Shown one piece after another: positions 56,042 through 64,000 of a DNA stretch of 64,000 nucleotides. The stretch lies in contig NZ_LR215036.1 of NCBI RefSeq assembly GCF_900660645.1, positions 1-64,000 on the forward strand, read 5' to 3'. Within the stretch, counting starts at the first letter, position 1, and every line of letters starts with the position of its first letter. A model generated the notes under the pieces. The model did not search any database. It was given only the letters and a program-made list of their open reading frames with translations, and had not been told where the DNA came from. The DNA is from Mycoplasmopsis citelli. GTDB taxonomy: Bacteria > Bacillota_I > Bacilli_A > Mycoplasmatales > Metamycoplasmataceae. The position numbers were made by a program, and so were the translations under genes.

Positions 56042-56640
56042 GAATAGAAGGATTAATTAAAGTTATTAATTTCATCTATTCTGACAGAGTTTTAAATTCC
56101 TTAACCGAAGGACAAAAAACACTTTTAAGTGATTATGTGCATTTGAATAAAGGTAGAAAACTTCATAAAAGCGAAATGATTGAAAAAGGTGAATTTCCTG
56201 TAATTAATTTAAGTCCCACTCCTTCTGGATATTTTAATAAGTATAACGAAGATGAAAATGCAGTTACAATAGCAGAATGCGGAGCTTCTGCAGGTTATGT
56301 AAATTTTCAACGAAATAAGTTTTGAGCTGCGTTAAATTGTTTTGTTATAAGAAGTAAAAGCGAAAATATCTTACTGAATAAATATCTTTACTACCTTCTT
56401 AAAAATAATGAAAATATTTTTAAAGAACAATCATCCAATGGGACTGTTTCTTTATTGTCAAGCAAGGCAATTTTAAATTTAAAACTAAATATTCCAAGCA
56501 TCAAAACTCAGCAATACATTGTTGATATTTTAGATCACTTTGAAGAACTTACTAATGATTTATCAAAAGGTTTACCAGCAGAAATTGCATTTAGAAATAA
56601 ACAATATCAATATTATCGTAATAAGTTGTTGTTTAAATAA
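56042..56640 (+). pseudogene. Silent third HsdS recognition domain, copy 2
   Basis: Open frame WIEGLIKVINFIYSD, then HLNKGRKLHKSEMIEKGEFP to AALNCFVI and the conserved helix YIVDILDHFEELTNDLSKGL ending NKLLFK. It has no ATG or ribosome binding site near its start. It is out of frame with hsdS copy 2 and would be fused only if the repeat shrank to one unit. Its recognition domain differs clearly from the other three, so it would add a new specificity. Confidence 0.7.
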
Positions 56641-56689
56641 TTTAAATTAATAATCTCTTTGTGAATTTAAAATTTTAGAAAGGATAAAA

Positions 56690-56929
56690 ATGATACGAGC
56701 AAAAGTTTATACTAAAGATGAAATAGGGTATAAAAAAATTGAATTAAGTGAAAAAGAATTCATGGAAACTTTTAATTTTTCGCTTGAACAAATAAATTAT
56801 TTATTAAAAAATAGGGAAATTATTATTTCAGATAATGAAATTTTTCAAGTTTTACGAAGCAAGGATGTTACATCAAGTTTAAGAAACATTAGAGATTTCC
56901 TTATAAATCAAGAGAAATTTAAAGAATAA
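56690..56929 (+). CDS. Hypothetical protein (79 aa)
   Basis: The ATG follows AGAAAGGATAAAA. The product MIRAKVYTKDEIGYKKIELS is small and charged, has no TGA, and may be an all-helical regulator or antitoxin-like protein, but no family is recognised. It lies between the hsd genes and the AbiE pair and has its own terminator. Confidence 0.6.
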   Translation: MIRAKVYTKDEIGYKKIELSEKEFMETFNFSLEQINYLLKNREIIISDNEIFQVLRSKDVTSSLRNIRDFLINQEKFKE

Positions 56930-56955
56930 AATCTTAATTTTTTAATTTATTAACC

Positions 56956-56994
56956 AAATCCACTTTCCTAAGTAATAAAGAAAGTGGATTTTTA
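56956..56994 (+). terminator. Terminator before the AbiE operon
   Basis: AAATCCACTTTC pairs with GAAAGTGGATTTTT. Confidence 0.75.
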
Positions 56995-57034
56995 GCGTAA
57001 AAGTACAATTTTCTTGGTTTAAAAGCGAAAAAGT

Positions 57035-57040
57035 TATAAT
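57035..57040 (+). promoter_or_regulatory. -10 box of the abiE operon
   Basis: TATAAT, 21 bases before the abiEi start and followed by a strong AAAGGAGG site. Confidence 0.45.
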
Positions 57041-57061
57041 TTAAATAAAAGGAGGTTTACC

Positions 57062-57673
57062 ATGCAAAGTGCAACACAACAAATTAAAGAAATTATGTTT
57101 AACAATCCTGGTAAAATCTATATTAATAAAGATTTTGAACATATTGCAAATAAAAATACAATTGCTTCAATTTTATCTAAATTAAATAAGCAAGAACAAA
57201 TTAAAAGATTAATTACTGGAATGTACGTTAAGCCTATATATAGTGAATTCTTAAAAGCATCAGGAAATCCTTTTCCATCTAAAGTTGCTGAAAAAATTTC
57301 ACAAAAGCATGGTTGAACCATTGCTCCTGGCGGTGAAGTAACATTAAATTACACTGGTGTGTCAACTCAAATACCCAATTCATATATGTATATTTCCGAT
57401 GGTCCATCAAGAATTTATGAATATCAAGGGTGAAAAATTACTTTTATACATAGAAATAAAAAATATATTACATCACGCTCAGAAGAATTTGCGATTTTAA
57501 TTGAAGCAATTAAAAGGTTAGGAAAAAGAAGCATAAATAATAAGCGAATAATTAGACAATTAGCATCTTTTGCTCAAAATGTTAAAGAAGATTTAGCAAG
57601 AGAAACTAAAACTTTTGAAAATTGAATTCGAAATGTTTTATTAGAAATAAAGGAGATCAATGACAATCGATAA
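57062..57673 (+). CDS. AbiEi-type antitoxin/DUF6088 family
   Basis: A 203-residue protein. The N-terminal winged-helix part (IYINKDFEHIANKNTIASIL then RLITGMYVKP) binds DNA in AbiEi antitoxins; the middle has GWTIAPGGEVTLNYTGVSTQ, typical of the DUF6088/AbiEi family. It would repress its own operon and neutralise the toxin encoded next. The next start overlaps its end by 14 bases, the usual arrangement for the pair. Confidence 0.8.
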
Positions 57674-58694
57674 ATTTTTTACATTATCTGAACAAGAGCA
57701 AAATATAGCTTATGAACAAGCGGTAAGCAAATGAAATCTTGGTGAATATATTCTTGAAAAAGATTTATGAGTTTGTATAGTTTTAAAATATCTTTTTAAT
57801 GATTTTAAATACAAAGATTATTTGGTTTTTAAAGGTGGGACAAGCCTTTCTAAAGCTCATAATCTTATTAAAAGGTTTTCAGAAGATATTGATTTATCTA
57901 TGGATATAAGGGTGCTGGGATACCCTGATGGAGAGCTAAATAAAAGCAAAAGCAATTCACAATTGAAAAAATTTAATAAAAATATCAAAGAAGAGAACTT
58001 CAAGTTTTTAAAAGAAGAAGTTTTACCAATTTTACAACATGATTTAGGCAAAATTTTTAAAGATAAAGAAATAAAACTTTATATTGAAGAAAGCGATCCA
58101 TATACTATTTGTTTTGATTATCCAAAGAAATTTCCAGTTAGATCTTTAATTTTAAAAATTATTAAACTAGAAATGGGACGTTTAGCTGATCCTGAACCCG
58201 CTTCTCAAAAAGAAATTAAACCTTATATTTTTGAAACTTTTCCAAATGTTGCTTGAGAAAAAATATTTGTTAAAACTGTTGAACCAATTAGAATTTTTTA
58301 TGAAAAAGCTACCATATTACACCGAATAGCCAATCGATATAGTCAAATTTATCCAGATAGATATGCTAGACATTATTATGATTTATATAAAATGCTTCAA
58401 ACAGATTTAGAAGAACAAAGTTTGCAGAATTTAGATTTACTTGATTCAGTTATTGAGTTTAAGAAAAAGTATTATCCAACAAACACAGCTAAATATGATC
58501 TTATCTATGAAGCTAAATTAAAACTAGTTCCTTCGCAAGAAGCAATTGATTTTTTTAAAAATGATTATAAGAACATGAACGAAATGTTTTTTGAAGATAT
58601 TGTTAGTTTTGATGAAATTATCAAAACACTACAAATTCACGAAGATAAGCTAAATAAAGCGATTAAAACATATGCAAAATGAAGTTCTAAATAA
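57660..58694 (+). CDS. AbiEii-type toxin, nucleotidyltransferase
   Basis: A 344-residue protein with YLVFKGGTSLSKAHNLIKRF followed by SEDIDLSM, the GG[T]SLSK and D-x-D motifs of DUF1814 nucleotidyltransferases, and YPVRSLILKI-type and RHYYDLYKML motifs in the second half. AbiEii toxins add nucleotides to tRNA or other targets and stop growth, a type IV toxin-antitoxin and phage-abortive system. The ATG follows AAAGGAGATCA, inside abiEi. Several TGA codons are Trp. Confidence 0.88.
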
Positions 58695-58756
58695 AAATTA
58701 TTTGCTTATTTAAACAAGTGAATAATTAGTTTAAAAAATTAAATAAAAGGAGTTTT

Positions 58757-58903
58757 ATGAACAATAAAAATAAAGACAAAAATATTAATTATATAACTTA
58801 TGAAATGTTTGTGGAAAATGCAAAAAGACAAAAAGAAGCTTTTGAAAAACATCCTGCCAAAGCAGTGTATGATGAAGTTATCAGATTATTAGGCAAAAAA
58901 TAA
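58757..58903 (+). CDS. Short protein (48 aa), putative antitoxin of the Doc-like toxin
   Basis: The ATG follows AAAAGGAGTTTT. The product MNNKNKDKNINYITYEMFVE ends in FEKHPAKAVYDEVIRLLGKK, a short helix-rich basic protein. It starts nine bases before the Doc-like gene, the place of the antitoxin in Phd-Doc operons, but it is shorter than Phd and lacks a recognisable DNA-binding domain. The antitoxin role is inferred from position. Confidence 0.55.
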   Translation: MNNKNKDKNINYITYEMFVENAKRQKEAFEKHPAKAVYDEVIRLLGKK

Positions 58904-58911
58904 CTTTATAT

Positions 58912-59583
58912 ATGAATAATATTGAAATACTAAGAAATTTTGTGATTTATTTAAATCCTAAATCGTTAAATACTCAAAAAGAATTTTACTTAAGTGGTAA
59001 TTTTCAAACAAGTGATATTCAATTAGCAAATTCAACTAATGAAAATTCATTATCCTATTATTTAGCTAATTGCAAGGAACCTTTGATTGAATTAGTTTTT
59101 TTCTCTTCTGATAATTATACACTTACTCAATTATTCAAATACACAGTAAAACAAGCATTTGATTATGCTAAAAATTTATCTAACGAACCTTTTGATTGAG
59201 AACAATTGGATTTATTTTTTGATTCAGTTATGTTAAATTACAATAACTATATCTCTTATATTGAACAAGATGAAAGTAAGCAAAATACATTTGATTTACT
59301 TGTTTATATTGTTTCTTGCTTGGTGAAAAAACATATTTTAATCAATGGTAATAAAAGATCTATTTTTTCTTTTGTTGTTGTGTTTTTAAGAAATTTTTGT
59401 GGACTTTATTTAAAATGAACAAAAAGCATGCATCTTGATGATTGAGAACCAGAAATCCAAAAGAGTTTTCAGCAATTATATGCAGATACAATGTCTGAAT
59501 GAGTTGAAAAAAGTAAAAGTGAAAATTTAGATTTAATAATTAAAGAATTTATTATAAAAAACAGCATAATTTGAATGGGTTAA
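58912..59583 (+). CDS. Fic/Doc-family toxin
   Basis: A 223-residue protein with the Fic/Doc motif as HILINGNKR at about residue 140, fitting H-x-(F/L)-x-(D/N)-x-N-(K/G)-R. The K in the eighth position is the Doc variant, whose known members phosphorylate EF-Tu rather than AMPylate. The preceding LLVYIVSCLVKKH and following SIFSFVVVFLRNFCG form the core helices. It is longer than P1 Doc (126 residues), with an extra N-terminal domain of about 90 residues and a C-terminal helix region. No ribosome binding site is obvious, so coupling to the short upstream gene is likely. Confidence 0.7.
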
Positions 59584-59656
59584 AGTTAATTTTTTAAATT
59601 GTCTAGATAATACCAAATCAAATAATTTATAAGCTAAAAAATTAAATTTTAAAAAT

Positions 59657-59691
59657 AAAGCAAGCAACTATAAAAAAGTTGCTTGCTTTTT
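59657..59691. terminator. Bidirectional terminator at the end of the defence island
   Basis: AAAGCAAGCAAC pairs with GTTGCTTGCTTTTT between two converging genes. Confidence 0.8.
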
Positions 59692-59705
59692 AATCTTAAA
59701 AGCTA

Positions 59706-60569
59706 TTAATCGTTAAAGGGATCTTTTTGATACTTTCTAAGTTCTTCGTTAGTTTTATTAATCATTATTTTTAATTTATCACTTAAATTATTAAGATACT
59801 GAGTTCTGAGAGGTTCTTCTAAATATGGAGCATCTGCATCATCATAGTCAGTTACAATTATCTTACTAGTACATTTTTTTATTTTAGGATTATAAAATAC
59901 TTTTTGGAAAGTTTTTTTCAATGATAAATTTTCAAAATGACTTCGGTAAATACCTTTAAAAGCTTTTTTAACATCTATTAGCTTTCATTTTAAACTTTTA
60001 AAAGTTTCAAATTCTCCTTTAGTTGTAAAAATAAAATCTTTTTTGTTCATTGTCATAATATTAAGAGTATCAATCCAAATACCTATAGAACCATCTGGCT
60101 TTGGAATTCTTTCAACAAAAAGATTTAAATAATAAGCATCATCTTTGTATACAAAGAGAAGCAAAAGTGCTTGTAATCTTCATTTTAATGGATTATCTTC
60201 AGGTGAACCATTTTCTTGGAATTGCTGCTGATTATCTCTGTTTTTTGAATCATTACTTTGAGTTTGGTTAAATACATCTGAAAGTGTTTCGTAATCTTCA
60301 ATATTGAGTTCATCAACTTTTAGGTATTCATCTTTTTTAAATAACTCATTAAAATCTGAATTGGAAATAATTTTAATGTGTTTGGTATCAACTCAAACTT
60401 GCTTTTTAAGTTGATAATCATAAATTTCTTTTTCATAGAGAAATTGTTTGCGGGTATTTTTAATGTTGTAAGTATCTAGAAAATAAATTTTTGTTTCTTC
60501 ATTAAAAAGTACTAATGGTTTATGTCATTTAAAACCTTTAGGTATTTTTAGTTCTTTTTTGGTAATCAT
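59706..60569 (-). CDS. Hypothetical protein (287 aa)
   Basis: Frame from the ATG at 60569 (MITKKELKIPKGFKWHKPLV) to DPFND. It is soluble, rich in Lys, Asp and aromatic residues, with an Asn/Gln-rich low-complexity stretch in the middle (NQTQSNDSKNRDNQQQFQEN) that separates an N-terminal from a C-terminal half. No motif or membrane segment is recognised. TATAAT lies eight bases before the ATG and there is no ribosome binding site. It stands alone, facing the defence genes. Confidence 0.65.
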
Positions 60570-60577
60570 ATTTAATA

Positions 60578-60583
60578 ATTATA
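60578..60583 (-). promoter_or_regulatory. -10 box of the 59706-60569 gene
   Basis: TATAAT on the minus strand, eight bases before the ATG; a further leaderless arrangement. Confidence 0.45.
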
Positions 60584-61069
60584 TAAAATAAACATTTTCG
60601 AAAGGCATTTATTTGCTCTTTTATTTTTTCATAAAATTGTACTGATATTTTATTTTTATTTAAAATAGTATCAAAACGCTGATAATAAAATATTTTTAAA
60701 ATAGTAATTTTTATACATTAAAAACCAATTTTAAGTATTATTTTTCACTTTATCAAAACCGTTTTTATAATTTATTTTTACATAAACTAAAAGAAAAAAA
60801 TAATAAAATTTTTGATAAAAGAGTGCGTTAAAATTGATTTAGTTAGTTTAAAAATAGTATCCATGAAATAACATTAAAGGAATATTTTACTCACTATTAG
60901 TAATAATTTTAAGTAAATTGTGATGTGTGGAGACGAAGATCTATTTACAAAAAAGCTTGTTAAAGCACTCATTACAGAGTATATTTTAGATTGATTTTAT
61001 ATAGTTTGGAAGGTCTTTGTAATCTGCGAATTTGATAAAAATATCACCAAATTTTATTTCGTTTATTAA
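60584..61069. other. Intergenic region, no supported gene
   Basis: Very AT-rich with stops in all frames. A short open stretch at about 60938-61068 (DEDLFTKKLVKALITEYILD) could be the worn front part of the transposase-like remnant that follows, but it is too short to assign. Confidence 0.4.
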
Positions 61070-61378
61070 AAAATTTTAATTAAAAATCAACCAAAGGAAG
61101 CGATAAATTTACTGGAAATTGAGTTCAAAAATAATTGGGACAAAGTATCAATTAAGAAGAAAAAACTCTTTGAAGATTATAAAAAATACCTTAAAAATAA
61201 CGGTGAATTTATTACAAAGTACGAAGAAAAATATCATATTGGTTCTCACACAGAAGCATTTATTTCTCATCAAATTAAAAAACACGGAACGAAAAAATTT
61301 TCTATTTATGGAATAAATTTTTTTAAAACAATCTTAATTTCTAACCTTAAAGATAATGAAAATTTGATTTTTCTTTAA
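61070..61378 (+). pseudogene. Possible transposase remnant
   Basis: An open frame of 102 codons, preceded by a stop and lacking an ATG. The segment EEKYHIGSHTEAFISHQIKK followed by HGTKKFSIYGINFFKTI resembles the C-terminal part of ISLre2/UPF0236-type transposases, where a glycine-acidic region and 'vsh..s.r.k..p..ws..G' motif occur. No inverted repeats or target duplication could be fixed. It may be an unrelated decayed gene. Confidence 0.35.
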
Positions 61379-61707
61379 TTAATTTTTGGGAAATTTTAAA
61401 TGTTAAAATTGCTATTTTCTAAAATTAAATTAATCAAAAATAACGATTTTTTGAAATTTCATTGAATTTACTATTAATTGTCAAAAAATATCTATAAATA
61501 AAAAGTGGGCATTTTTTTAATAAAAGATTTTTCAGTTTCAATATACATAGTATATTGGATTTTTTAAAAATTACGTTTTGCATAACAATTTTATGCACAT
61601 TGAATTTTTTGCATAAAAAATATTTTGATTTTATGACAAAAACAATTACTAAAGTAATTGAATTTATATTTGCTCTGTGCGGTAAGCACTTTTTAAGCAC
61701 CTTTTCC

Positions 61708-61740
61708 TGCTTTAAAGCGTGGCGTGCACGCGCGCGTACG
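61708..61740. repeat. GC-rich repeat, copy A
   Basis: TGCTTTAAAGC followed by GGCGTGCACGCGCGCGTACG, an imperfect hairpin; matches copy B about 315 bases downstream. Confidence 0.5.
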
Positions 61741-61935
61741 CCATAGGGGGCTCAAACCATTATTTTATGCAAGACAAAATTTTATGAAAAAAAGAACAAT
61801 TTTTTAGATTGTTCTGTTTTGAAGTCGTATAATTAGATTGCTTAAAGAGATGTATGTACGCTCTTACCAACTGAAAATATTTATCTATCCAATTTTTAGG
61901 CTTTTTGCAAAATGGCAGATTTTTGCTGACAAAAG

Positions 61936-61952
61936 TGCGTCACTGTGACGCA
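61936..61952. repeat. Perfect inverted repeat TGCGTCAC-T-GTGACGCA
   Basis: Eight-base arms with a one-base centre and no T-run, so it looks like a protein-binding site rather than a terminator. TGCGTCA recurs at about 62080. Confidence 0.6.
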
Positions 61953-62022
61953 TAATTCCAATACTATGTATTAGCATGATTAAAAGATGTCTTCGTTTAG
62001 AAGAGTTTGCATCCCCTTATCG

Positions 62023-62052
62023 TGCTTTAAAGCATACTCATGTGCACGCACG
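62023..62052. repeat. GC-rich repeat, copy B
   Basis: TGCTTTAAAGC then GTGCACGCACG, the counterpart of copy A. Confidence 0.5.
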
Positions 62053-62418
62053 AATGATTTGAAGGAGACTTTGCATCATTATGCGTCATCTATTTTTTAG
62101 GTTACTATTTTTTGCTTTTGAAATAACTAGATTGTTTAAGAGATTTATTTTTTCTTTCTAACAAATTACATTCAACTATCAGGTATTTATATGTGTTTTA
62201 TCAACTAAAATTTTTGTATGCTGAATTAATTTTTTCACATTTAATTTCAAAATTAAAAATATTTTTGAACATTATCAGATTTAAAAGAGTAAATTTTACT
62301 TTTATTGACATACTCTAAGGGAATATTTTAAAAATAGTGCTATAATTTAAAGCATATAAAAATAACAAACTTACATATTTATATACAATAATATCATTTT
62401 ATAATTTGGAGATTCAAC

Positions 62419-64000
62419 ATGAGATTAAAAAAGAGACTATTTGTATTGTCACTATCTTTAGGTGCAGCTCCTTTAATTGCAGCTGCATGTAATTCAGCAC
62501 AATACACCGATTTTGAAGGACCAACCCCTCCATCTGGTAAACCTTTAGTAACCAAACCATCACCAACTCCACAAATGGTATCTTCAACAGTTAATTTAAA
62601 TGGAGAAACTAATAAGCAAGTTAAAACACTTGCTGATGGCGATGAAGTGCAAGCAACTAACTTACTTGACGAAGAACAAAAAGCAGTTTTAAAAAGATTT
62701 CAAAAATATGCAGGTTATGCTAGCGTTATCACTAATCCAAATAGTAATATTTTTGCATATTTAGAATTTTTAAGCGATTATTTATCAGTAACTGAAGATT
62801 TAGAGACATACTTGTTAAATGTCCATACATTTATGGAATTTTGAACTTATGTAGCAGATTTATCAAAAAAACTTAATAATGTTGCTGTTTTAACTAAAGA
62901 ACAATATCAATATTACGGACTTGATCGTTTTGTTGCTGAAGAAGCAAAATTAAATAAAGCACTTAAAGCAATTACAGGACTTGAAGAATTTGATTCTCCT
63001 GAAACATCAATTTTTGTTGTTGATTCAGAAAAATTAGCAAGCACAAAAGCAAAAGTTGAAGCTCTTAAAAAAGAATCGGAAGAATTTAAAAATCTTTCAG
63101 ATGATGCAAAATCATTAAAAACAGTAGCTGACGAAGAAGAAAAAAGCTTAGATACTAACGAAAAATTTACAGATAAATCAATTTTTATAATTAACTTAAT
63201 TGACCTAGCTCACCAGTACAATCAAGTTAGGGAACAAGCAGATTTTGAAGCTCAGCACAGTGAGTTAACCGATGATCAAAAAGGAAATATTATATCACTA
63301 AAATTCTATTTAGAATTAACTAAAAATGATCAAGATGGAACTAAAAAAGTCGCTTCACTTAGAAGCTTAATTGCAACAGTTATTAACAAAGATTCCGATA
63401 GAAATACTCAAAATTATTCAGTAGAACAAGAAAACAATGATATGAAAGCTGTTAGTGATTTTTACACCTTTATTAATTCTCAAGCTTCATCTATTAATGT
63501 GAAAACAACCGCTGAATATAATGCTACACAATTGGGTAAATTTTCTGAAAAATGAAATGCATATAAGGAAGCTCTTAAAAAAGTTTATGATTTAGTGTTC
63601 AATTATAACATTAATATTCTTTCGTCATCATATGAAAACAAAAAAACTGTATCGGATTTAACATCTGTAGTTTCAACACATATCAATAAATATGATAAAT
63701 ATAGATTTAATGATTTATTCGTTAATTTAGGAATGAAAGATCTTGCTAATAAAAAACACCAATTAGATGTTTACTATGATCAACTTAAAACCTTAACTTC
63801 TTCTACATCAGAAGCAGGAATATATGAATTATTAAGCTCTACAGCCGATTCTGAATATTATGGCGACAATGACGGTTTACAAAAAACAATGGCTTTCTTA
63901 ATTATTAGTAACCTTAAGAGATTTGACGAATTGTACCAAACATTTTCAAACACAGTTATGAAACTCGATACATTAAATACATTAGCTGAAAAACTTCTTC
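62419..64000 (+). CDS. Large lipoprotein, partial at window end
   Basis: The ATG follows TTTGGAGATTCAAC. MRLKKRLFVLSLSLGAAPLI then AAACN is a lipoprotein signal with Cys-24 as lipid anchor. A Pro/Thr-rich linker follows, then at least 480 residues of helix-forming sequence rich in Lys, Glu, Leu and Tyr, with no motif recognised and TGA codons as Trp. It differs from the MKRNR family at 10.5-16.6 kb in signal peptide, ribosome binding site and promoter layout. Probably a surface adhesin or antigen; the C-terminus is outside the window. Confidence 0.8.

Larger units (their letters stand above)
61379..62418. other. Long non-coding stretch with repeated GC-rich palindromes
   Basis: No convincing gene is present in about 1 kb. 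It carries TATGCA-rich segments, a GC-rich core at 61680-61755 unlike its surroundings, and two related copies of a block that begins TGCTTTAAAGC and includes GTGCACGC. The second halves of the copies also resemble each other (ATTAGATTGCTTAAAGAGAT versus CTAGATTGTTTAAGAGATTT). Confidence 0.5.

Noticed and set aside
61434-61746. Opposing small ORFs in the 61.4-61.7 kb region
   Set aside because: No ribosome binding sites, composition unlike neighbouring proteins, and overlap with repeated palindromic DNA.

Overview
The window is AT-rich bacterial DNA. Many reading frames make sense only if TGA is read as tryptophan (translation table 4); for example MsrA has its GCFWG motif only through a TGA. 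The content (Spiralin-like lipoproteins, giant single-anchor proteins, no cell-wall genes, an ascorbate-type PTS operon with a phosphotriesterase-like lactonase) points to a Mycoplasma/Mycoplasmopsis of the hominis-synoviae type. The species cannot be named from the sequence alone.

Region 1 (1-10.4 kb, minus strand) is one tightly overlapping operon. In transcription order it holds a short leader ORF, a C5-cytosine methyltransferase, two membrane proteins, a lipoprotein, a small unknown protein, an SSB-like protein, a 1107-residue secreted protein, a C-terminal membrane-anchor fragment, a DnaI-like protein, and a type II restriction endonuclease with its adenine methyltransferase. The last four units are broken by three frameshifts and one nonsense codon. 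The mix suggests a decaying integrative conjugative element or similar mobile DNA, but no conjugation ATPase is in view.

Region 2 (10.5-16.7 kb, plus) is a tandem array of four paralogous lipoprotein genes. Each unit carries a conserved upstream block, a TATAAT box 6-9 bases before the ATG with no ribosome binding site (so probably leaderless), and its own terminator. A TA-dinucleotide tract of different length lies between a conserved TTCCAC element and TATAAT, which suggests length-variable promoters. A RecG-like/AlbA-type regulator pseudogene follows.

Region 3 (18-39.8 kb) is mostly housekeeping: rpmG-secE-nusG (minus), mnmG-rlmH (plus), then two giant tandem proteins of 2810 and 2865 residues that are probably membrane-anchored and exposed on the surface, then rbfA and msrA (minus).

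Region 4 (39.9-47.6 kb, plus) is a pentose/ascorbate-type operon: lactonase, PTS components IIC, IIB and IIA, the UlaD, UlaE and UlaF enzymes, a HAD phosphatase and an unknown gene. It would import a sugar acid or lactone and convert it to xylulose-5-phosphate.

Region 5 (47.6-60.6 kb) is a defence island: a type I restriction system hsdS-hsdR-hsdM-hsdS, an AbiE toxin-antitoxin pair, a Doc-like Fic toxin with a short partner, and an unknown gene. hsdR has a T17 tract in its promoter. Each hsdS ends in a 16-bp tandem repeat followed by a silent third recognition domain that would be joined in frame only if the repeat contracts to one unit. The whole hsd block is bracketed by an intact and a decayed copy of the same small gene plus terminator.

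Region 6 (60.6-64 kb) is a long largely non-coding stretch with a possible transposase remnant and GC-rich repeated palindromes, then the start of another large lipoprotein that runs off the window.
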